Shown piece by piece: positions 16,832-25,937 of a stretch of 64,000 nt of DNA (positions within the stretch are counted from its first letter, which is position 1; the number at the start of each line of letters is the position of its first letter). Under the pieces are notes generated by a model that had not been told where the DNA came from, ran no database searches, and was given only the letters and a program-made list of their open reading frames with translations. The DNA lies in NCBI RefSeq assembly GCF_030499535.1, contig NZ_JASTLB010000001.1:3596001-3660000 (forward strand), given 5' to 3'. The DNA comes from Streptomyces sp. TG1A-8. GTDB taxonomy: Bacteria > Actinomycetota > Actinomycetes > Streptomycetales > Streptomycetaceae. Both the position numbers and the translations under genes were made by a program.

Positions 16832-18175
16832 GTGGGTTTCTGGTCAGACCTGATCCGCCCGAAGGAGACCCCGACTGAGTCACGCGAATGGGTGCCGTAT
16901 GACCCCACGCTGTACGGCACCCTGACCGCTGCTTCCGGTGAGCGGGTGACCGCTTCCGACGCGCTACAGGTGAGTGCGGTCTTCGGCTGTGTCCGCCTTC
17001 TGTCGGAGACGATTGCCACGCTGCCCGTTGCCACGTACACGAAGCGTGGTGGGTCTCAGCGCGCGATCACGTCCCCTGATTGGCTGGACTACCCGAACGC
17101 GGAGCCCGGGGGCATGGGCAGGATTGACATTCTGTCTCAGGCCGTTCTCAGCCTTCTGCTTGACGGGAACGCGTACCTTGCCGTTCGTTGGCAGGGTCCG
17201 AACATCGTGGGGCTTGACGTGCTTGACCCTACGTCCATCGTGCCTCACATGGTCATGGTGGACGGTCAGCGTCGCAAGGTATTTGAAGCTTTCGATATTG
17301 ACGACGACGGCAACGAAGTCGCTCTTGGGTGGTTCACGCCCCGGGACATTCTCCATATCCCTGGGATGATGCTGCCGGGTGAGTTCGCCGGCTGTAGCCC
17401 GATCACGTACGCGCGTGAGTCCATCGGTCTCGCTCTCGCTGCACAGAAGTACGGCAGCAAGTTCTTTGCGAACGGCGCTGTCCCCGGTGCTGTGGTGGAA
17501 GTCCCCGGGACCATGTCCGAAGAGGGCTTGAAGCGTGCGCGTGAAGCGTGGCGCGTAGCCAACACAGGCGTTGACAATGCTCACCGCGTAGCGCTTCTCA
17601 CCGAAGGCGCGAAGTTCTCCAAGGTGGCCATGAGCCCCGACGAAGCACAGTTCTTGCAGACGCGACAGTTTCAGGTTCCTGAGATTGCGCGCATCTTCGG
17701 TGTTCCGCCGCACCTGATCAGCGACGCTACGAACTCCACTTCGTGGGGCTCCGGTCTCGCTGAACAGAACATCGCGTTCAGCATGTTCTCTCTGCGCCCG
17801 TGGCTTGAGCGCATTGAGGCAGGGTTCACGCGCCTTCTGTACGCGGAGACTGCCGACCGCTTCCGGTTCGTCAAGTTCGACCTTGACGAGATTAAGCGCG
17901 GTGCTCCGAAGGAACGCATGGAACTGTACTCACTCGGCTTGCAGAACGGCATTTACAGCATTGACGAAGTGCGCGCTGCCGAAAACCTTCCCCCGCTGCC
18001 GAACGGCAAGGGTGAGGGGTACCGCGTCCCGCTCAACCTTGAGGACGTAACGGCGGACAAGCCGGAGCCTGAGCCGGCCGTTCAGCCCCCTGCCATCGAA
18101 CCACCGGCCGAAGACGAGCCGGACGAAGAGAAGCCGGACGAAGAGCCGGCTACCGAAGGGGGTACGGATGACTGA
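16832..18175 (+). CDS. HK97-type portal protein
   Basis: 447-aa subunit of the dodecameric portal at the capsid vertex. Family features are VSAVFGCVRLLSETIATLPV, the SPDWLDYPNAE and LLLDGNAYLAV segments, and AQFLQTRQFQVPEIARIFGVPPHLI in the stem/crown region. The C-terminus is a Glu/Pro/Asp-rich tail. It starts at GTG 16832 after AGGAAGGGGG. It overlaps the protease gene by 8 bp. Confidence 0.92.
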   Translation: MGFWSDLIRPKETPTESREWVPYDPTLYGTLTAASGERVTASDALQVSAVFGCVRLLSETIATLPVATYTKRGGSQRAITSPDWLDYPNAEPGGMGRIDILSQAVLSLLLDGNAYLAVRWQGPNIVGLDVLDPTSIVPHMVMVDGQRRKVFEAFDIDDDGNEVALGWFTPRDILHIPGMMLPGEFAGCSPITYARESIGLALAAQKYGSKFFANGAVPGAVVEVPGTMSEEGLKRAREAWRVANTGVDNAHRVALLTEGAKFSKVAMSPDEAQFLQTRQFQVPEIARIFGVPPHLISDATNSTSWGSGLAEQNIAFSMFSLRPWLERIEAGFTRLLYAETADRFRFVKFDLDEIKRGAPKERMELYSLGLQNGIYSIDEVRAAENLPPLPNGKGEGYRVPLNLEDVTADKPEPEPAVQPPAIEPPAEDEPDEEKPDEEPATEGGTDD

Positions 18176-18818
18176 CCTTGAGCGCCGGTTTGCGGTCAGC
18201 CCACCGGAAGAGCGGAAGGCGGACAACGGCGAGATCGTCATGCGTGGTTACGCCTACCGCTTCAACGAGCTGAGTCACGACCTGGGCGGGTTCCGAGAGC
18301 GGATCGTTCCCGGTGCCGGGGCTCCGTCGCTGCGGCAGAACGACGTTCTTGCCACGTTTAACCACAACGTCAATGCCCTTCTTGGGCGGACGGGTGCGGG
18401 GACGCTCCGGGTTGGCGAAGACCGCGAAGGCGGTTGGTACGAGATTGATCTTCCCGACACCACGACCGGCCGTGACGTTGCCACTCTCCTCAAGCGCGGT
18501 GACCTTCGCGGTAGCTCTTTCACCTTCCGTGTGCTGGACGGTGGGCAGCGTCGGGCAGACGACGACCCTGAGACCGGTCTTCCGGTTCGGGAGATCACGG
18601 CCATGGACGTTGCCGAAGTCGGACCGGTGGTGAACCCGGCTTACCCAACCACTCAGGCAGCGCTTCGGTCTGTCGAACAGGCGCTAGGCATTGGGGACTT
18701 CGCTCCCCCTCCGCCCGAACCCGAAGAGCGAAACGACCCGCCGGCTTCCGACACGGAGCCGGTTTCTTATTTCAACGAGCGTGCACTTCTCCGCGCGCTC
18801 AGTAAGGACGGTGTCTGA
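18168..18818 (+). CDS. HK97-family prohead protease
   Basis: 216-aa serine protease that trims scaffold and capsid during maturation. Catalytic His is in FNHNVNALLGR (~66) and catalytic Ser in LRGSSFTF (~114), followed by the EITAMDVAEVGPVVNPAYPTT end of the domain. The C-terminal 50 residues are a Pro/Glu linker. Position between portal and capsid is diagnostic. Confidence 0.92.
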   Translation: MTDLERRFAVSPPEERKADNGEIVMRGYAYRFNELSHDLGGFRERIVPGAGAPSLRQNDVLATFNHNVNALLGRTGAGTLRVGEDREGGWYEIDLPDTTTGRDVATLLKRGDLRGSSFTFRVLDGGQRRADDDPETGLPVREITAMDVAEVGPVVNPAYPTTQAALRSVEQALGIGDFAPPPPEPEERNDPPASDTEPVSYFNERALLRALSKDGV

Positions 18819-18820
18819 AC

Positions 18821-20023
18821 ATGGACGCTAAGACCCTGAGCGCCAACTTTGAGGCGCGTGAGCGTGCGACCCACGAGCTTCGGGCGCTGACCGACGAGTT
18901 CGCCGGCAAGGACATGACCGCTGAGGCACGCGAGAAGGAGACGAACCTTCTGACTGCCATTGCGGACTTTGACGGTCGGATCAAGCGCGGTGTTGACGCT
19001 CTCGCTGCGACCGAGAATGTCACTTCTCTCATGCAGGGGCTCAAGGGCTCCGGCAGCAAGAAGGGGACTCAGGACAAGCTTGCCGACGCTTCGGCTCAGC
19101 TCCGGTCCCTGGGTGGCGCTGACGGGTTCGGCAAGTCGCTTGAGTTCCGCGCTGAGCCGGGGGACGTTGAGACTCGTACCGTTGACCGTCCGTCCAACCC
19201 GAACGTGCTGACCCGGACCCTGTACGGCCAGCTTCTCGCTCAGGCCGTTGAGCGCAGCACGATTATGCGCAACGGTGCGAGCATCGTGACCACGTCCAGC
19301 GGTGAGCCGATTGACTTCACGGTTGTCACCGGTCGCGCGTCCGCTTCCATCGTGGGCGAGAACGGGAACATTCCGGAGTCTGAGCCGGCCACGATTCAGG
19401 TTTCTGTGGGCGCTTACAAGTACGCGTACGCGTCCACCGTGTCCAGTGAGTTCATTGCCGATCAGGCACTTGACCTTATCGGCTTCCTTGTCGGTGACGC
19501 GGGTCCGGCCATTGGTGACGGTATGGGTCGTCACTTCCTGACCGGCACCGGTACGGGTCAGCCGAAGGGCATTTTCACTTCTGCCCCCGCTGCCACTGCC
19601 GGCTTCACCCTCACGTCCCCGGACGGTGAGGTTGCCGACGCGCTCATTGACCTGAGCTACGAGCTGACTCAGTCCTACCGCCGTGACGCGAAGTACGTTG
19701 TGGCCGACAAGACTGCCGCGCTCATGCGCAAGCTCAAGGACGCGAACGGTCAGTACCTTTGGGCTTCCGGTCTCGTGGCCGGCGCTCCCGACACCTTCAA
19801 CGGCAAGACGGTCCTGACCGACGACGGCGTTCCGGCGACGAAGGTTCTGTTCGGTGACCTGAGCAAGTACCGCGTCCGCCTTGCCGGCCCCCTCCGCGTT
19901 GAGCGGTCGGTTGATTACAAGTTCCTGAACGATCAGGTCGTGTACCGGTTCATCCAGCGTGCGGACGGTCTCCTTGTGGACGAGCGTTCCGCAAAGGTTC
20001 TGACCATTGGCGCGGGTGCCTGA
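18821..20023 (+). CDS. major capsid protein, HK97 fold
   Basis: 400-aa capsid subunit. Residues 1-~105 are a helical, charged delta/scaffold domain (SANFEARERATHELRALTDEFAGKD) likely removed by the upstream protease. The mature HK97 fold includes SVGAYKYAYASTVSSEFIADQA, FLTGTGTGQPKGIF and the C-terminal VVYRFIQRADGLLVDERSAKVLTI. It is codon-optimised, as expected for the most abundant phage protein. A CIR follows the stop. Confidence 0.93.
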   Translation: MDAKTLSANFEARERATHELRALTDEFAGKDMTAEAREKETNLLTAIADFDGRIKRGVDALAATENVTSLMQGLKGSGSKKGTQDKLADASAQLRSLGGADGFGKSLEFRAEPGDVETRTVDRPSNPNVLTRTLYGQLLAQAVERSTIMRNGASIVTTSSGEPIDFTVVTGRASASIVGENGNIPESEPATIQVSVGAYKYAYASTVSSEFIADQALDLIGFLVGDAGPAIGDGMGRHFLTGTGTGQPKGIFTSAPAATAGFTLTSPDGEVADALIDLSYELTQSYRRDAKYVVADKTAALMRKLKDANGQYLWASGLVAGAPDTFNGKTVLTDDGVPATKVLFGDLSKYRVRLAGPLRVERSVDYKFLNDQVVYRFIQRADGLLVDERSAKVLTIGAGA

Positions 20024-20047
20024 TCCCGCTTGACGGGAAGGGGTCAG

Positions 20048-20065
20048 CCCACTCTCAAGAGTAGG
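20048..20065. promoter_or_regulatory. CIR operator c
   Basis: CCCACTCTCAAGAGTAGG, 25 bp after the capsid stop. It is flanked by GGGAAGGGG and CCCCCTTCCC, so it can form a longer hairpin and may also attenuate transcription. Confidence 0.75.
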
Positions 20066-20093
20066 TTGCCCCCTTCCCCGCTGAGGGGTGCGC

Positions 20094-20462
20094 ATGGCAT
20101 ACGCCGACATTGCAGAGCTTCGCGCGCTGAACGGGTTGGAAGATACAGCCCTGTTCAGTGACGCGCTTCTGTCCGAAGCGATTGACTTCGCGGTTGAAAC
20201 CGTTGAGGTCTACTGCGGGCAGAAGTGGGACACCGTGGACAACCCGACTCCGGAAATTATCCGGTGGTGCGTGCGCACGATCGCGCGTCAGTACGTCCTT
20301 GACACGGTGTCCCGCATTCCTGATCGCGCGCTTCAACTTCAATCCGAATTCGGCAGCATTCAGCTTGCTCAAGCCGGGGGCTCGTTCCGTCCGACTTCAC
20401 TGCCGGAAGTGAATGCGAAGCTGAATCTGTACCGCGCGCGATTGCCGTTCATTTTTATGTAG
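20094..20462 (+). CDS. head-tail connector protein
   Basis: 122-aa helical protein of the gp6/gp15 head-completion type: DIAELRALNGLEDTALFSDALLSEAIDFAVETVEVYCG, then EIIRWCVRTIARQYVLD. The position right after the capsid gene supports a connector ring role. ATG 20094 follows GAGGGG. Confidence 0.75.
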   Translation: MAYADIAELRALNGLEDTALFSDALLSEAIDFAVETVEVYCGQKWDTVDNPTPEIIRWCVRTIARQYVLDTVSRIPDRALQLQSEFGSIQLAQAGGSFRPTSLPEVNAKLNLYRARLPFIFM

Positions 20463-20471
20463 GGGGACAGC

Positions 20472-20903
20472 GTGGCGTTCATGTTTGACACGAAGTCCGC
20501 GCTGTTCGACCGACTCAAGGCTTCGGTTCCGGCCGGAGTCCAGTGCACCTATGCCGAGACCGGTGACAACTCCCGGCGGCAACAGGTGTGGCTAGGCGCG
20601 ACCACTGACGACGACCTTGCGTCAGCCGGCATGAGAGAAGGCCGGAAGCCTACGAACGTCACGGGTTACGTGGAAGTTCACGCGGTAGTGATTTCCCCCG
20701 GCAATCCCATTGACGCTGAGCGCGGCGTGTACGTGCTGCGGGACAGCATCACGGAGGCGTGCGCCACGGTGGACAGAGCGACCGTCACGGGGCTCGTAGA
20801 CCTTCGGCCGGAGTCAGCCTCAGTCGAGACTTCCGAGACGACTGACGGAGCGTTCAGCGCTCTCACAGTCCGCGTCCGCGTTCGTGGTCGCGTCTATCAG
20901 TAG
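20472..20903 (+). CDS. probable tail terminator / head-tail joining protein
   Basis: 143-aa protein (FDTKSALFDRLKASVPAGVQCTYAETGDNSRRQQVWLGA...) with a beta-rich C-terminal half. Size, and position between the connector and tail tube genes, fit a tail terminator, but the order relative to the gp10-like gene leaves this open. It starts at GTG 20472 after AGGGGGACA. Confidence 0.6.
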   Translation: MAFMFDTKSALFDRLKASVPAGVQCTYAETGDNSRRQQVWLGATTDDDLASAGMREGRKPTNVTGYVEVHAVVISPGNPIDAERGVYVLRDSITEACATVDRATVTGLVDLRPESASVETSETTDGAFSALTVRVRVRGRVYQ

Positions 20904-20917
20904 AAGGGGGCGCAAGC

Positions 20918-21901
20918 ATGGCGCTTGACGCAAGCATTGGCATTGGACAGGAAGCCACGTACGGCACGCTGTCCACCACCGTTGAGGGTTACGAAGGCCA
21001 CGCCGACTCGTGGAAGACGACCCGTGAGTTCGTTGAGTCGGTGGGCTTCCGCGCCGGTATGCAGACTGCACGCGCCGACCGCCGAAACATCGTGAACATG
21101 GGTGGCGAAGGCGAGATTGAGATTGACGTTCTGGACGCTGGGGCGGGTTCTCTCTTCGCTGCCGCGTTCGACAAGGCCACCGTGACGAGCAACGGTGACG
21201 GCACGCGCACGTGGGTTTTTGAGACTTCATCTGACATGCTGTCCCCTTCGTTCTCGGCTCAGATGGTTCGTCCCACCGTGGACGGCACGAAGGTTGCGTA
21301 TAAGCACCTGGGCTGTGTCGCCACTGAGTGGGAACTGACCGCTGAGACCGAAGAGGCGTGCGTTCTCACGGTCAGCTTTGATTTCCGGGACGTGACCCAC
21401 TCCAAGAACGCGGCTGACATTGTCGCGCCCGTGTATCCCGCTGAGGCATATGCGTACGACTGGACGCGCACGAGCATTGCCCTGAGTCGGAACGGCAGCG
21501 CGGTACCGCTCAACGCGACGAAGCTTGATCTGTCCGGGGACCGTGGCCTGAATGTGGACCGTCGCTTTCTGCGGGGGAACGCGCTCAAGGAGAAGCCCGT
21601 TCGCAACGCCATGCCGACTTACGAAGGCAGCCTTGAAGGTGAGTTCTCGGTTGACTCGCTGGGGCTGTACGAAGCCTTCGTTGCGGGTGAGCTGTGCGGG
21701 CTCACGGTCAACATGGCCGGTCTGATTCCGAGCACTTCGCTCAAGGTGGAAGCGCCGGCCGTTCAGTTCACCGGGGAGTCCCCCGAAGCGTCCGTAGACG
21801 AGCTGACCGTTCACAACCTGCCGTTCCGAATCCTTGACCCCGGTAACGGCACTGCCGCAATCAAGGTCACGTACACGGAGCCGGAGCCGGCCACGCCGTA
21901 A
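20918..21901 (+). CDS. major tail tube protein
   Basis: 327-aa beta-rich protein (ASIGIGQEATYGTLST...YEGHADSWKTTREFVESVGFRAG...). The opening GxGxExTYG pattern and the size fit phage tail tube subunits. It polymerises on the tape measure to form the tail. ATG 20918 follows AAGGGGGCGC. Confidence 0.8.
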   Translation: MALDASIGIGQEATYGTLSTTVEGYEGHADSWKTTREFVESVGFRAGMQTARADRRNIVNMGGEGEIEIDVLDAGAGSLFAAAFDKATVTSNGDGTRTWVFETSSDMLSPSFSAQMVRPTVDGTKVAYKHLGCVATEWELTAETEEACVLTVSFDFRDVTHSKNAADIVAPVYPAEAYAYDWTRTSIALSRNGSAVPLNATKLDLSGDRGLNVDRRFLRGNALKEKPVRNAMPTYEGSLEGEFSVDSLGLYEAFVAGELCGLTVNMAGLIPSTSLKVEAPAVQFTGESPEASVDELTVHNLPFRILDPGNGTAAIKVTYTEPEPATP

Positions 21902-21913
21902 GGGAGTCAGCTC

Positions 21914-22345
21914 GTGTCCCGTAGCAAGTTCACCGTTCAGGTTGACGGTCTCCGTGAGTTTCAGCGGAACGTGAGACAGCTACGGGACAAGGAGCTGAAC
22001 AAGACGATCCGGGGAGCGAACAAGCGCGCCGGTGACCTTGTCCTTCCCGCCGCTGTGCGTGAGTCCCCGGACGGACACCGGGACGCTAAGTCGTCCAAGA
22101 AGTACCGTCCGGGGAAACTCGACAAGTCCATTAAGGTCGTCGCTTCTCAGAAGTCGGTGGCCATTAAAGCGGGCTCAGCGTCCCGTGTTCCCTACGCTGC
22201 CGCAATTCACTTCGGTTACCGGAAGCGCCACATTCGCCCGAACCGATTCCTTTACCGCGCTATGGCTCGTAAGTCTCAGGCCGTAAGCGCGACGTACGAG
22301 CGGCTGATATCGCAGATCGTTCGTGACTACTTGGAGAGTGACTGA
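21914..22345 (+). CDS. HK97 gp10-like tail component
   Basis: 143-aa basic protein (VDGLREFQRNVRQLRDKELNKTIRGANKRAGDLVLPAAVRESP...) matching the HK97 gp10/phage morphogenesis pattern, with VPYAAAIHFGYRKRHIRPNRFLYRA near the end. Involved in head-tail completion or tail termination. GTG start at 21914. Confidence 0.78.
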   Translation: MSRSKFTVQVDGLREFQRNVRQLRDKELNKTIRGANKRAGDLVLPAAVRESPDGHRDAKSSKKYRPGKLDKSIKVVASQKSVAIKAGSASRVPYAAAIHFGYRKRHIRPNRFLYRAMARKSQAVSATYERLISQIVRDYLESD

Positions 22346-22347
22346 CC

Positions 22348-22623
22348 ATGCCCGCTCAGAAGCCGAAGCCTGCCGTTGACGACGTTCTGTCTCTCAAGAT
22401 GGACAGCCTTACCGTTGGCGAGATTTGCGAGATTGAAGAGATCATTGACGGTCCGCTTGACGGCATGGCGAAGGCCGGAAGCAAGAAGGGCAAGCTGATC
22501 CTTGCCATGGCGTACGTGGTCAAGAAGCGGACTAACCCTGAGTTCACCCTTGAAGACGCGAAGAACCTTCGTATTGAGTTCAAGGGCAAGGCGAAGGCGG
22601 ACCCTACCGCGCCCAACGCGTAG
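22348..22623 (+). CDS. tail assembly chaperone G-like protein
   Basis: 91-aa acidic/basic protein (LSLKMDSLTVGEICEIEEIIDGPLDGMAKAGSKKGKLILAMAYVVKKRTNPEFTLEDAK) with the pattern of siphophage G-type chaperones. It lies two genes before the tape measure, as the G/GT pair does. I see no clear slippery heptamer for a G-GT fusion; the next gene starts at the stop codon instead. Confidence 0.75.
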   Translation: MPAQKPKPAVDDVLSLKMDSLTVGEICEIEEIIDGPLDGMAKAGSKKGKLILAMAYVVKKRTNPEFTLEDAKNLRIEFKGKAKADPTAPNA

Positions 22624-22829
22624 TGATGTGCGCGCGTCTCATAGGCCACTTCCGGGGGCTTACGTGGCGCGACGTGCAATCCCTTGAGCTTAGGGATTTT
22701 CGCGCGTTGGTGGATCAGATGAGCGACGACCTTGAGGCCCAGGAGCAAGAGCACAAGCGCGCTCAACGTGGGGGACGTGGCCGTTCGGCCGGCGGTAATG
22801 GGGAGCGGCGTACTCCCGTCATGACGTAG
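22623..22829 (+). CDS. tail assembly chaperone T-like protein
   Basis: 68-aa product (RLIGHFRGLTWRDVQSLELRDFRALVDQMSDDLEAQEQEHKRAQ) followed by a glycine/arginine-rich tail. It starts at GTG 22623, sharing one base with the preceding stop, or at ATG 22626; either way it is coupled. Position before the tape measure supports the chaperone role. Confidence 0.65.
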   Translation: MMCARLIGHFRGLTWRDVQSLELRDFRALVDQMSDDLEAQEQEHKRAQRGGRGRSAGGNGERRTPVMT

Positions 22830-22839
22830 GGGGTGCACC

Positions 22840-25029
22840 GTGGCTGATCCAATCAAGATCACACTCATTGGCGACGCGGAAGAGCTGTCACAAACGCTTG
22901 ACGAAGCCGGGCAGGAAGTCAGCAAGTTCGGTGAGATTGCGTCCGGTCTCGCTCTCGCTGCCGGTGGTGCTATCGCTGCCGGTATCGGCATGGGCATTGC
23001 GGACGCGTTGGAACAGGGTGTGAACAACGACCTTCTTGCCGCTCAGTTGGGGGCGACACCCGCTGAAGCTAAGAAACTGGGCGAGGCTGCCGGAGCCGTG
23101 TATAGCGACGGTTACGGGGAATCCGTGGCCGACGCGAATGAAGCGCTCAAGAACCTTTGGCAACAGGGGCTAGTTCCTGCCGGGGCTACTGCTGATGAGA
23201 TGAGCAATATCAGCAAGCAAGCCATGGACGTTGCAACGGTCCTGGGTGACGACGTTGGGCCGACAGCTAATGCAGTCGGTCAGATGTTGAAGACGGGAAT
23301 GGCTAAGAACGCTCAAGAGGCGTTTGACATTCTGACCCGTGGCGCTCAGACCGGCGTCAATAAAGCGGAAGACTTGCTTGACACGTTCAACGAGTATTCA
23401 ACTCAGTTCCGCAAGATGGGTCTTGACGGTAAGACCGCAATGGGACTCATCAGTCAGGGCTTGCAGGGTGGCGCTCGTGACGCTGACCTTGTGGCTGACA
23501 CGATCAAGGAATTCAGCATTCGCGCCATTGACGGCAGCGCGACAACCATTGCCGGATTCAAGGCAATCGGACTCAACGCCGACGACATGCGCGCAAAGAT
23601 TGCTGCGGGTGGTCCCGCTGCTGAACAGGCTCTTGGGTTGACGCTAGACAAGCTTCGCGCAATCAAGGACCCTGCCGAACGGTCTGCCGCTGCCGTGAAC
23701 CTTTTTGGAACTCAGGCAGAAGATATGGGAAAAGCGCTTTATTCCCTCGACGTAGACACTGCCGTTCAGAAGTTGGGCAAGGTGGACGGAGCGGCGAAGT
23801 CAGCCGGCGACACCATGCACGACAACGCAGCGAACAAGGTGAAGCAATTCACTCGTGGCCTACAGCAAGGGATTGTTGACTTCCTGGGGGCTACGGTCAT
23901 TCCGGTTGTTGAGTCCTTCGCAAGCAAGCTCGGTGCGGTGGGCTCCGCTATCAGCACTGCGGCAGGCTTCGTTTCCCAGCACAGCACGACCTTCGGGATT
24001 ATCGCCGGAGTGATTACAACCCTGATCCTTCCCGCGCTGATCTCGTGGCTTGTGCAGCAAGGCATTACCGCTGCGGGTGTGGTAACGGGTTGGGTCACAA
24101 CGGCAGCCGCGTCGGTCACGAGTGCAGCAACTCAGGTGGCAGCGTCGTGGTCAACGATCGGAGGATGGATAGCAGCGGCGGCAAGAGCCGTTGTCTCCGG
24201 TGCCGTGATCGTCGGTCAGTGGGTTCTCATGGGCGCTCAGTCGCTCATTCAGGCTGCCCGCATGGCTGCCGCGTGGCTTATCGCTATGGGGCCGATTGCG
24301 CTGATCATTGCTGCGATCGTGGCGCTTGCCGTGATCATTTGGCAGAACTGGGATCAGATCAAGCAATGGACGCTTGACGCTTTTCAGTGGGTTTGGGATT
24401 GGGTCAAGAAAATCTTCGGATGGCTCAAGGATCTTTTTCTGAACTTCACCGGTCCGGGCTTGATTATCAAGCATTGGGACAAGATCGTTGGGGCAACGAA
24501 GTCTGCTTTCAACTCCGTCAAGGACTTCGCAAAGAAGGGGCTTGACGCGGTTGTCAACTTCGTAACTTCGCTCCCCGGGCGAATCCTGAGCGCGGGCTCA
24601 AAGCTCCTCAGCGCGGGCAAGTCCATCGGTGGCTACGTCATTGACGGAATCAAGAACGGGCTGAGCAAGTTGGGCGGGTTCGCGTCGTCACTCGCTTCCG
24701 CTGTGGGCAGCGCTACAAAGGGCGCGATCAACGGGGTTATCGACCTTCTCAACTGGGCGATTCCGAACAAGCTGGGTTGGGGCAAGCTCAGCATTGACTT
24801 GCCAGACAACCCCATTCCGAAGATCCGCGCTATGGGTGGTCCCGCGTCCGGAGTCGTGCGCGTCGGTGAGCGTGGCCCGGAGGAGGTTCACCTTCCCAAC
24901 GGTTCCCGCGTCGTCCCGAATCACTCGCTGTCCGGCGGTAGCGGAGTCGTCGTCAACGTGCAGACCAACGCGGACCCGTTCGCAATTGGGCGTGAAGTCG
25001 CATGGGCGCTGCGTACGTCGCCGGCATAG
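22840..25029 (+). CDS. tail tape measure protein
   Basis: 729-aa protein. It has an Ala/Gly-rich N-terminal region, a TMP core typical of small siphophages (QLGATPAEAKKLGEAAGAVYSDGYGES), strongly hydrophobic segments at ~385-500 (FGIIAGVITTLILPALISWL; AWLIAMGPIALIIAAIVALAVIIW), and a Gly/Ala-rich C-terminus ending GVVRVGERGPEEVHLPNGSRV. At about 1.5 Angstrom per residue it predicts a tail near 100 nm, similar to phiC31. It starts at GTG 22840 after GGGGGTGCACC. Confidence 0.92.
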   Translation: MADPIKITLIGDAEELSQTLDEAGQEVSKFGEIASGLALAAGGAIAAGIGMGIADALEQGVNNDLLAAQLGATPAEAKKLGEAAGAVYSDGYGESVADANEALKNLWQQGLVPAGATADEMSNISKQAMDVATVLGDDVGPTANAVGQMLKTGMAKNAQEAFDILTRGAQTGVNKAEDLLDTFNEYSTQFRKMGLDGKTAMGLISQGLQGGARDADLVADTIKEFSIRAIDGSATTIAGFKAIGLNADDMRAKIAAGGPAAEQALGLTLDKLRAIKDPAERSAAAVNLFGTQAEDMGKALYSLDVDTAVQKLGKVDGAAKSAGDTMHDNAANKVKQFTRGLQQGIVDFLGATVIPVVESFASKLGAVGSAISTAAGFVSQHSTTFGIIAGVITTLILPALISWLVQQGITAAGVVTGWVTTAAASVTSAATQVAASWSTIGGWIAAAARAVVSGAVIVGQWVLMGAQSLIQAARMAAAWLIAMGPIALIIAAIVALAVIIWQNWDQIKQWTLDAFQWVWDWVKKIFGWLKDLFLNFTGPGLIIKHWDKIVGATKSAFNSVKDFAKKGLDAVVNFVTSLPGRILSAGSKLLSAGKSIGGYVIDGIKNGLSKLGGFASSLASAVGSATKGAINGVIDLLNWAIPNKLGWGKLSIDLPDNPIPKIRAMGGPASGVVRVGERGPEEVHLPNGSRVVPNHSLSGGSGVVVNVQTNADPFAIGREVAWALRTSPA

Positions 25030-25034
25030 GTCAG

Positions 25035-25052
25035 CCCACTCTCAAGAGTAGG
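25035..25052. promoter_or_regulatory. CIR operator d
   Basis: CCCACTCTCAAGAGTAGG, between the tape measure stop and the distal tail gene. Confidence 0.75.
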
Positions 25053-25069
25053 CATAAGAGGGGGATGGA

Positions 25070-25936
25070 ATGGCGGAGTTGAACGACTGGACGTGTGAAT
25101 ACAACGGGCTCGTCATGGGGGAACCCGACTCCGCCGTTTCCATCGTTGCCGTTGACGGGTTGCTGACGCTGCCGGAGATCCGGTCATCTGACCTGACTCT
25201 TGTGCAGCGCCACGGCTTGTACGCGGGTGACGACTACATGAACGGCCGAACAGTGACCGTGACCCTTGAGGTCTACGGCAGCACGCGTGAGGAGTTCACT
25301 CAGGCGCTCGTGGACTTGCAAGCAGCGTTCATGCCGGGGGACGTTGAGAAGCCGTTGCGCTTCCGGTTCCCCGGTGTGGCTGCCGACCAGACCGGTTACG
25401 TCATGGCTCGTCCACGGAAGCGGAGCGCGCCCCTTGATCTGAACTTTGCAAACATGGTGTGCAACGTCGTCGTTGAGCTATACGCCACGAGCCCGTACGT
25501 GTATGGCGACGCGCCCCGTGAAGCCATAGTGCGGAGCTACGAGCGGGAAGCGGACATGTCGGGGCTCACGTTCCCTGCCGCTGTCCCGTGGAACGTTCGT
25601 GGTTCGGGGGCTCCGCCGGCTGACCCCATTACGTGGCTGAGTCAGTACGGGTCGGTTGCGGCTCGTCCCCAGGTCGTCATTACCGCCGGGGCTTCTCCCA
25701 CGCTGTGGGACGACACAACGGGACAGTTCTTCTCTGTCGATTACGACGGAGACCTTGTCATTGACAGCGCCGGAATGATCGTGAAGACGATGACCGGCGA
25801 TGACATTACGGGGCTTGTCAAGGTCGGTTCTACGTGGCCGGAGTTCGGCCCTGGGCTGCACCGACTGAGGCTGACAAGCCGTAACGAGTTCACTTCCGCA
25901 CGAGCGGTCATTACGTGGGTAGATAGGTGGGTCTAG
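25070..25936 (+). CDS. distal tail protein (Dit-like)
   Basis: 288-aa protein with the phage tail family pattern: residues ~45-130 (LVQRHGLYAGDDYMNGRTVTVTLEVYG...PLRFRFPGVAADQTGYVMARPRKR), then a second beta domain. It forms the hub linking tail tube to baseplate. Position after the tape measure is diagnostic. Confidence 0.8.
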   Translation: MAELNDWTCEYNGLVMGEPDSAVSIVAVDGLLTLPEIRSSDLTLVQRHGLYAGDDYMNGRTVTVTLEVYGSTREEFTQALVDLQAAFMPGDVEKPLRFRFPGVAADQTGYVMARPRKRSAPLDLNFANMVCNVVVELYATSPYVYGDAPREAIVRSYEREADMSGLTFPAAVPWNVRGSGAPPADPITWLSQYGSVAARPQVVITAGASPTLWDDTTGQFFSVDYDGDLVIDSAGMIVKTMTGDDITGLVKVGSTWPEFGPGLHRLRLTSRNEFTSARAVITWVDRWV

Positions 25937-25937
25937 C

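Noticed and set aside
22348..22829. Programmed frameshift between the two tail chaperone genes
   Set aside because: No slippery heptamer in the right frame is visible and the second gene has its own start at the stop codon; a fusion cannot be claimed.
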